Positions 19,591-23,951 of a DNA stretch of 23,951 nt are shown one piece after another. Every line of letters starts with the position of its first letter. Position 1 is the stretch's first letter. This stretch comes from Actinomycetes bacterium (GTDB lineage Bacteria > Actinomycetota > Actinomycetes > Propionibacteriales > Propionibacteriaceae). The DNA is taken from assembly GCA_023437345.1 (NCBI GenBank), contig JAEZGC010000295.1:1-23951 (forward strand), given 5' to 3'. The notes beneath the pieces are model-generated. The model did no database searches, was not told the DNA's origin, and saw nothing but the letters and a program-made list of their open reading frames with translations. The position numbers and the translations under genes were made by a program.

Positions 19591-20145
19591 CTATGTCGCC
19601 CTTGGTTCTCCCTGAGGCTTCGCGGGACTGCCGAGCCGGCGGGCGAGGCGGATCATGGTGGGGACCCCGCGACAGGTCACCGGCACGCCGACCAGCCCGG
19701 GCAGCACGGGCCCGGCCGAGATGCCGGAGCCGGTGGTGCTGGTCACCGCGTGCCGAGCGTCGAGGGCGACGATGGTGAGCGCCCCCGACCTGGCCCGCTC
19801 GACGTGCGGCAGCCTCAGGACGGGCACCGTGCGAGCGTCGAACAGGGCAACCTCGGCGGCCGGCAGGTCGGGGTCGAGACGGTCGGCCAGCTCGACCAGC
19901 CAGTCCGCCGGGCGGACCACCACCAGATCGTCGTAGCCGGTCACCCCGGTGAGGAGCTCCACCACGTCGGCGGCGATCCGCTTCGGAGCCCGGCCGTCAA
20001 AGATGACCGTCCCGTTGGTCTGGAAGTTGACCACGCGGGTCGCGCCCGCCCGTTCGAAGGCGCCGACCAGCTCGGCCGAGCGGGGGGAGCGGGACCTCGC
20101 CTGGCCGAGGTTCATGTTCCTGAAGAACGCGACCTGGGTCCGCAT
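19591..20145 (-). CDS. DUF1697 family protein
   Basis: A 184-residue protein of family DUF1697. The N-terminus is QVAFFRNMNLG, in place of the more usual alpha-beta start with RGINVGG. It continues with SAELVGAFERAGATRVVNFQTNGTVIFD, the family pattern in which a helix is followed by a strand with (Q/T)(S/N)GN. A middle YDDLVVVRPADWLVELA and a C-terminal region ending in RLARRLGS complete it. No function is established for the family. I chose ATG 20145 over an in-frame start at 20163 because it begins the domain directly and has CAGGAT 6 nt upstream. The 164 bp beyond its stop, up to the Imm-5-like gene, hold no gene. Confidence 0.82.
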   Translation of the reverse strand: MRTQVAFFRNMNLGQARSRSPRSAELVGAFERAGATRVVNFQTNGTVIFDGRAPKRIAADVVELLTGVTGYDDLVVVRPADWLVELADRLDPDLPAAEVALFDARTVPVLRLPHVERARSGALTIVALDARHAVTSTTGSGISAGPVLPGLVGVPVTCRGVPTMIRLARRLGSPAKPQGEPRAT

Positions 20146-20151
20146 TCGCCG

Positions 20152-20157
20152 ATCCTG
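20152..20157 (-). promoter_or_regulatory. -10-like hexamer CAGGAT before the DUF1697 gene
   Basis: CAGGAT (A2 and T6 kept) ends 6 nt before ATG 20145 on the minus strand. The spacing matches the other leaderless-type starts. Confidence 0.35.
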
Positions 20158-20238
20158 CCACACCGGGCCCAGACGACGGTGCCCGTGCCGTGTTGCTCAC
20201 CGCCGTCCTAACCCACCAGGCCCGGACGGCGGCGCGGC

Positions 20239-22758
20239 TCAGTCCTGCGGTTCGGCAGTCACAGCGGCCTCCGCCCGCCGCCGGGGGTAGACCAGCAGCA
20301 ACAGGGCACCCAGCACGCCGGTTGCCAGCGTCGAAAGGTAGATGCTGCGGAAGCCGATGTTGAGGGTCTGGGCGAAGGTCCGCTCAAGGGTCGGGGCGAG
20401 CTCGTCGATCTCGGACAGGTAGGTGGCCTGCGCTTGCGAGAAGGCCCCGGGCACCGCATCGCGGAGCACGACCAGCTTCTCGCCGGTGTCGGCCAGCTCG
20501 ACAAGGGCGTCCTGCATCCCGGCCTGGGCTTCCCGCAGGTCCTCACGGGCCTCCACTGCGTCGGCCAGCTTGCCCCTGAGCTCGGCGCGGTCGTCGCGCA
20601 GCTCGGCGAGCTTGCGGACGGTGGTGGCACGCTGCCGGGCCAGCTCGGCCCGCTCGGACCGTACCTGCGCCCGCTTCTGCTTCAGCACCCCACGCTGCTT
20701 GGCCAGTTCAGCGCGTTGCGCCTTGGTCTTGGCGAGGTCGGTCTGCATCGTCTCGATCTGGGCCGTCATCGCGGTGACCTCCGGCGGCTCCGGGACGCCC
20801 GGCGGCAGGTGCGAGAGGATTTCGTCGCGGGCCGCGGTCAGCTGGGACAGGCCCTGAGTCTGACCGGCGATCCCCGCGTCGATGCCCTTCAAGGCGCGCG
20901 TCATCTGGTTGATCCCCGTGGTCATTCCGGCGATGGCCTTCTTGGTCCCGGCCAGTCCCTTGTCCATCCCGGCTATCGCCTTGGTCATCCCTGAGATGCC
21001 CGAGCCCATGCCGGAGTCGGCCTTGCGCATCCCCTTGATGCCCTTGTCGAGGCCCTTGGCGGCCTTGGCGACCTTCTTCTCGCTCTTGGCCAGATCCTTG
21101 CCGGCGTCCTCCAGCGAGGCGATGCCGGTGTTGACGCCGTCGGTGATGTCGGCGATGACGGACGGGGTCTGCTCGTCGAACATCCGCACCGCCACGAGCT
21201 TGGTCCGCTCGGTGATGGTGGTCACGTCGGCTGTCTTCAGCAGTTCGACGAGGTCGTCGGGCAGCTCGCCGCTGCCGTTGATGTCGATGTCGACTGTCGT
21301 CACCGAGTCGAGGTCGGGGAAGTCGACGTTCTTGAGCTTCTTGCCGATCTCCTCGTCCTGCTTCAGGGTGGCGAACTGCTGCTGCAGCTCGCTGGCGAAC
21401 GGCAGGGCGGGGGCGGCGACCCGGGTGGGCAGTTCCTCGACCAGCGCGTCCTGCACCTGGGTACCCGCCTGGGCGAGGAAGCCGACCAGGAACGCAGGGG
21501 CGAGCGTGGTGCCGATCGCCCGGACGAGCGACAGCGTCGCCAGCGCCGAGTTCGACTCCTCGGGCGGAGTGCGGTCGAGCATCATGTAGTTGAGCGGCGA
21601 CCCGATGGTGAAGCCGAGGCCGAGGCCGAGCAGCGCCAGCGTGGTGATCACGCTTGGCCAGGACGGGGACGGGATCGCCCACCAGATGCCGACGGCGGCA
21701 GCTATCGCGGTGGCGACGAAGCCCGTCCCGAGGACCACCCCGGGGCCGTACTTGTCGGTCAGGCGGCCGGACAGGGGAGCGCCGATACCGGACGCCAGGC
21801 CGAGGATGATGACGAAGTAGCCGCCCTTGCCGGTGGCGACGCCGAGTGCGTTCTCGGCGAACTGCGGGACGAAGACGACGCCCATCAGCACAACGCCGGA
21901 CAGGAAGGACAGCGCGAGGGTGGTGGCGATGGCGAAGTTGCTGAAGTAGCGAAGGTTCATGACGGGGTCCGCCGCGCGTCGCTCGGCGAGGACGAACAGT
22001 GGCAGCAGCACCACGAAGCAGAGCAGGAACGGGTACACCTCGCTCGACTGCAGGCTGTTTGCCAGGTCGAAGTAGTCAAGGTTCTTCAGCCCGTACAGCA
22101 GCGAGACGATCATCGCCACCAGCAGCGTCGTCCCGATCAGGTCGATCTTCGCCGTCTGCTCCTGACGGTGGTTGGGCAGGAAGATCAGCCCGGCGACCAC
22201 GATGGCGATGCTGATCGGGACGTTGATGTAGAAGATGAACTGCCAGTTGTGCGAGCCCGCGATGTCGAGGATCAGCGAGCCGGCGCTGGAGCCGAAGACA
22301 TTGGCCACGCCGTAGACCCCGCCCACCAGGCCGAGCGCCATGCCGCGCTTCTCGGGCGGCACCGAGGTGCCGAACTCCGCGGTCGCGACCGGCAGGATCC
22401 CGCCGCCGCCGATCGCCTGGATCGCCCGGGCGGCGATCAGCAGCTCGAAGCTGCCGACATCCTGGCTCAACCCGCACAGCAGCGACCCGACGCCGAACAT
22501 CGCGATGCTGATCAGGTAGATCGGCTTTCGGCCGATCCGGTCGGCGAGCTTGCCCATCACGGGGATCGCCGCGGCGTAGGCCAGGGTGTAAATGGTGATC
22601 ATCCAGATGCCGGTCGACTCGTCGACGCCGAGGTCGTTCTGGATGATCGTGCGGGCAGGGGTGACGATCCCGGTATCGATGGCACCCATGAAGATGCCCA
22701 GCAGGTACACAGTCATCAGCACCCAGAGGCGGGGCGCGCGGGGGGAGGTGCCGCTCAT
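20239..22758 (-). CDS. DHA2-family MFS efflux pump with large extracytoplasmic coiled-coil insert
   Basis: An 839-residue transporter, against roughly 450-550 for ordinary 14-TM DHA2 (EmrB/QacA) drug:H+ antiporters. TM1-13 lie within residues 11-430, with Asp28 in TM1 and motif A GKLADRIGRKP at 69-79; TM14 is at about 803-824. Between TM13 and TM14, in a loop predicted outside the membrane, lies an insert of about 370 residues. It has a globular part (about 430-540), coiled-coil arm 1 (541-648) with ten heptads of consensus GMxx(A/G)(I/L) at 568-637, a Pro-rich turn (PPGVPEPPE, 652-660), and a Lys/Arg/Glu/Gln-rich arm 2 (662-768). It probably exports a toxic or lipid-like compound. An operator-like repeat lies upstream; no regulator gene adjoins it. 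Confidence 0.93.
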   Translation of the reverse strand: MSGTSPRAPRLWVLMTVYLLGIFMGAIDTGIVTPARTIIQNDLGVDESTGIWMITIYTLAYAAAIPVMGKLADRIGRKPIYLISIAMFGVGSLLCGLSQDVGSFELLIAARAIQAIGGGGILPVATAEFGTSVPPEKRGMALGLVGGVYGVANVFGSSAGSLILDIAGSHNWQFIFYINVPISIAIVVAGLIFLPNHRQEQTAKIDLIGTTLLVAMIVSLLYGLKNLDYFDLANSLQSSEVYPFLLCFVVLLPLFVLAERRAADPVMNLRYFSNFAIATTLALSFLSGVVLMGVVFVPQFAENALGVATGKGGYFVIILGLASGIGAPLSGRLTDKYGPGVVLGTGFVATAIAAAVGIWWAIPSPSWPSVITTLALLGLGLGFTIGSPLNYMMLDRTPPEESNSALATLSLVRAIGTTLAPAFLVGFLAQAGTQVQDALVEELPTRVAAPALPFASELQQQFATLKQDEEIGKKLKNVDFPDLDSVTTVDIDINGSGELPDDLVELLKTADVTTITERTKLVAVRMFDEQTPSVIADITDGVNTGIASLEDAGKDLAKSEKKVAKAAKGLDKGIKGMRKADSGMGSGISGMTKAIAGMDKGLAGTKKAIAGMTTGINQMTRALKGIDAGIAGQTQGLSQLTAARDEILSHLPPGVPEPPEVTAMTAQIETMQTDLAKTKAQRAELAKQRGVLKQKRAQVRSERAELARQRATTVRKLAELRDDRAELRGKLADAVEAREDLREAQAGMQDALVELADTGEKLVVLRDAVPGAFSQAQATYLSEIDELAPTLERTFAQTLNIGFRSIYLSTLATGVLGALLLLVYPRRRAEAAVTAEPQD
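20848..21057. repeat. 21-bp period coding repeat, ten heptads
   Basis: On the minus strand this segment encodes ten consecutive heptads (residues 568-637) of the pump's coiled-coil arm, with consensus (K/S/A)-G-M-x-x-(A/G)-(I/L). Units are degenerate in DNA but the period is exact, with no insertion or deletion. Confidence 0.8.
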
Positions 22759-22774
22759 TCGTCAGCGCAAATCG

Positions 22775-22789
22775 TTAGCATCACGCTAA
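22775..22789. promoter_or_regulatory. Operator-like inverted repeat upstream of the MFS pump
   Basis: TTAGC-ATCAC-GCTAA, perfect 5-bp arms, 17 nt before ATG 22758. The region is locally AT-rich, and TATGCT and TAGCGT (minus strand) overlap or adjoin the repeat as -10 candidates. The form resembles TetR/MarR operators. The cognate regulator is not in the window beside the pump. Confidence 0.5.
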
Positions 22790-22818
22790 GCATAGCGCGA
22801 CCGGGGGGCGCCGCATTC

Positions 22819-23607
22819 CTAGCTGATGCGGTCTCCCCGCTCCAGGTAGGCGGTGCGGCCGTCGTGGCGGGCTTCCAGCGCCGCGAGCAACCGCCCGCGG
22901 GCGAACGGCGCCATCGCCGCAGCGGCCTCGGCGGGGGGCAGCCAGTGGATCTGGCTGATCTCGCTGCCGTCGGGGTGCAGCATCGAAACCGAGCGCGGGT
23001 TGAGCACTCCGGCGTCGAAGATCAGCTCGACGGCGTCCTCCCAGCCCAGGTAGGGCGCCAGCCAGTCCACCACCAGCAGCCGGCCGACGCTGACCGTGTA
23101 GCCGAGCTCCTCCTGCGCCTCACGCCGGGCGCCGTCCCGGGGCGACTCGCCGGGGTTGAGGATCCCGCCGGGCAGCTCCCAGTCCGGCTTGAACGTGGTC
23201 TGCAGGACGCAGGCGCGACCCGACTCGTCGGTCATCAGCAGGTGCGCGATCACCCGCTTGCGGGGGGTGACCGAGTTCATCACCGCAGTGAACCCCTCCC
23301 GCCCTCGTGCGGTGTCCTCGCGGAGCAGGGCGTAGCCCACCTCGTCCTCGGGAGCCCCGTCCGGACCTATCCAGCGGGCCCGGCGGACCGCCTCCAGCCG
23401 GAAGCCGGCCCGGTGCAGCGCCCGGCGTCGCTCCCGGTCGCCCGCCGCCACGCTGACCTCGAGCCGGCGGACCTGCGGGTCCTCGAAGGCCTCCCGGATC
23501 GTGGTGGTCAGCATGATGTCGTACCGCGCCGGGTGGTCATCGCCGGCCAGGTCCGCCCAGGCGACCCCGCCGAATCCGAGACTGACCGGGAAGGCGCGGC
23601 GGATCAT
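22819..23607 (-). CDS. GNAT acetyltransferase-Nudix hydrolase fusion
   Basis: A 262-residue two-domain protein. The N-terminal part (about 1-100) looks like a RimL-type GNAT domain or its remnant: YDIMLTTTIREAFEDPQVRRLEVSVAAGDRERRRALHRAGF, then RRARWIGPDGAPEDEVGYALLRED. The C-terminal part (about 118-262) is a Nudix domain with a complete box, starting GILNPGE (148-154), then RREAQEELGY (161-170). Nudix enzymes cleave nucleoside diphosphates linked to another group; the substrate is not predictable. A longer in-frame reading to 23814 is antisense noise: ATG 23607 overlaps the stop of the upstream glgB by four bases (ATGA), so translation is coupled. It ends 60 bp before the start of the MFS gene on the same strand. 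Confidence 0.85.
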   Translation of the reverse strand: MIRRAFPVSLGFGGVAWADLAGDDHPARYDIMLTTTIREAFEDPQVRRLEVSVAAGDRERRRALHRAGFRLEAVRRARWIGPDGAPEDEVGYALLREDTARGREGFTAVMNSVTPRKRVIAHLLMTDESGRACVLQTTFKPDWELPGGILNPGESPRDGARREAQEELGYTVSVGRLLVVDWLAPYLGWEDAVELIFDAGVLNPRSVSMLHPDGSEISQIHWLPPAEAAAAMAPFARGRLLAALEARHDGRTAYLERGDRIS

Positions 23608-23951
23608 GCCTCGCCGTCGTAGCGGAAGTAGACGGTGGCAAGCGGCGGGACGACAACAGTCGCGCTGACCGGGAAGCCGTTCCAGCCCTCCTCCTCGGTG
23701 ACCACCCGCCCGAGGTTGCCGTGCTGGTCGGAGCCGTCGTAGATCCCGGAGTCGGAGTTGAAGATCTCCGTCCACACCCCAGCGGCAGGCAGCCCGATCC
23801 GGTAGCGCAGCCACGGCTCGGAGGAGAAGTTGGTGATCACCGCGATCTGCTGGCCGGCGTCATCGGCGCGAACCCACGAGTAGGTGTTGGCGCCGGCGTC
23901 GTCGGCGTTGATCCAGCGGAAACCCGCCGGGTCGGAGTCGAGCTGCCACAG
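23604..23951 (-). CDS. glgB: 1,4-alpha-glucan branching enzyme, C-terminal fragment
   Basis: The last 115 residues of a gene that continues beyond the right edge. The visible part begins LWQLDSDPAGFRWINADDAG, then NTYSWVRADD, QIAVITNFSSEPW and RYRIGLPAAGVWTEIFNSD, and ends VVPPLATVYFRYDGEA. This is the C-terminal all-beta domain of GlgB, including the conserved D.DP.GF.WI and NFS elements. GlgB makes the alpha-1,6 branches of glycogen. The catalytic domain lies outside the window. Its stop overlaps the start of the GNAT-Nudix gene by four bases. Phosphoglucomutase in this window supplies the same pathway. Confidence 0.92.
   Translation of the reverse strand: MWQLDSDPAGFRWINADDAGANTYSWVRADDAGQQIAVITNFSSEPWLRYRIGLPAAGVWTEIFNSDSGIYDGSDQHGNLGRVVTEEEGWNGFPVSATVVVPPLATVYFRYDGEA

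Noticed and set aside
20848..21057. Possible minisatellite or array from 21-bp periodicity
   Set aside because: The period is explained by the heptad repeat of the encoded coiled coil; the DNA units are diverged.
22168..23622. A 484-codon plus-strand frame
   Set aside because: Antisense to the MFS pump and the GNAT-Nudix gene, and lacks any recognisable domain.

Overview
The window is one contiguous stretch of a high-GC actinobacterial chromosome. No rRNA, tRNA, IS element, phage gene or CRISPR array was seen. The gene content fits the Propionibacteriales (Propionibacteriaceae-like): an actinobacterial ATP synthase operon end followed by a DUF2550 gene, a PduO-type B12 adenosyltransferase, a methylmalonyl-CoA epimerase, NucS mismatch repair, a DUF222/HNH gene and a phosphoketolase. 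This placement is inferred from gene content, not from a search.

Layout. 1-2041 holds the end of the F1Fo ATP synthase operon (atpG tail, atpD, atpC), followed by a DUF2550 membrane protein that overlaps tail-to-tail with a B12 adenosyltransferase. 3234-5832 has a cyclophilin lipoprotein facing a translationally coupled three-gene operon (zinc-ribbon protein, alpha/beta hydrolase, coiled-coil protein). 5914-9440 has nucS facing an operon of methylmalonyl-CoA epimerase, a DivIVA-like coiled-coil protein and an AI-2E family membrane protein. 9498-14584 is central carbon metabolism: phosphoglucomutase (minus), a cysteine-less thioredoxin/TPR protein (plus) and phosphoketolase (plus). 14671-15734 is a cupin/TetR divergent pair with a perfect palindromic operator between them. 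15747-18646 holds two NAD(P)-binding proteins and a DUF222/HNH endonuclease-like gene. 18887-20145 holds an Imm-5-like protein and a DUF1697 protein. 20239-22758 is an unusual DHA2 efflux pump with a very large extracytoplasmic coiled-coil insert. 22819-23951 is a GNAT-Nudix fusion coupled to the 3' end of glgB.

How the genes fit together. The B12 adenosyltransferase supplies the cofactor of methylmalonyl-CoA mutase, and the epimerase acts next to that enzyme in the propionate pathway. Phosphoglucomutase and glycogen branching enzyme connect glucose-1-phosphate to glycogen. Phosphoketolase offers a shunt to acetyl phosphate. Most of the rest is housekeeping: ATP synthesis, mismatch repair, envelope proteins and protein folding.

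Most notable observations. The DHA2 pump carries about 370 extra residues between TM13 and TM14 that look like an antiparallel coiled-coil hairpin, with ten consecutive G-M-x-x-(A/G)-(I/L) heptads in one arm and a Pro-rich turn. Start sites split into two clean classes: Shine-Dalgarno starts, and starts with a -10-like hexamer (mostly TAnnnT) placed exactly 6 nt before the start codon, which points to leaderless transcription. The cupin/tetR operator exactly fills the spacer of a near-consensus promoter.
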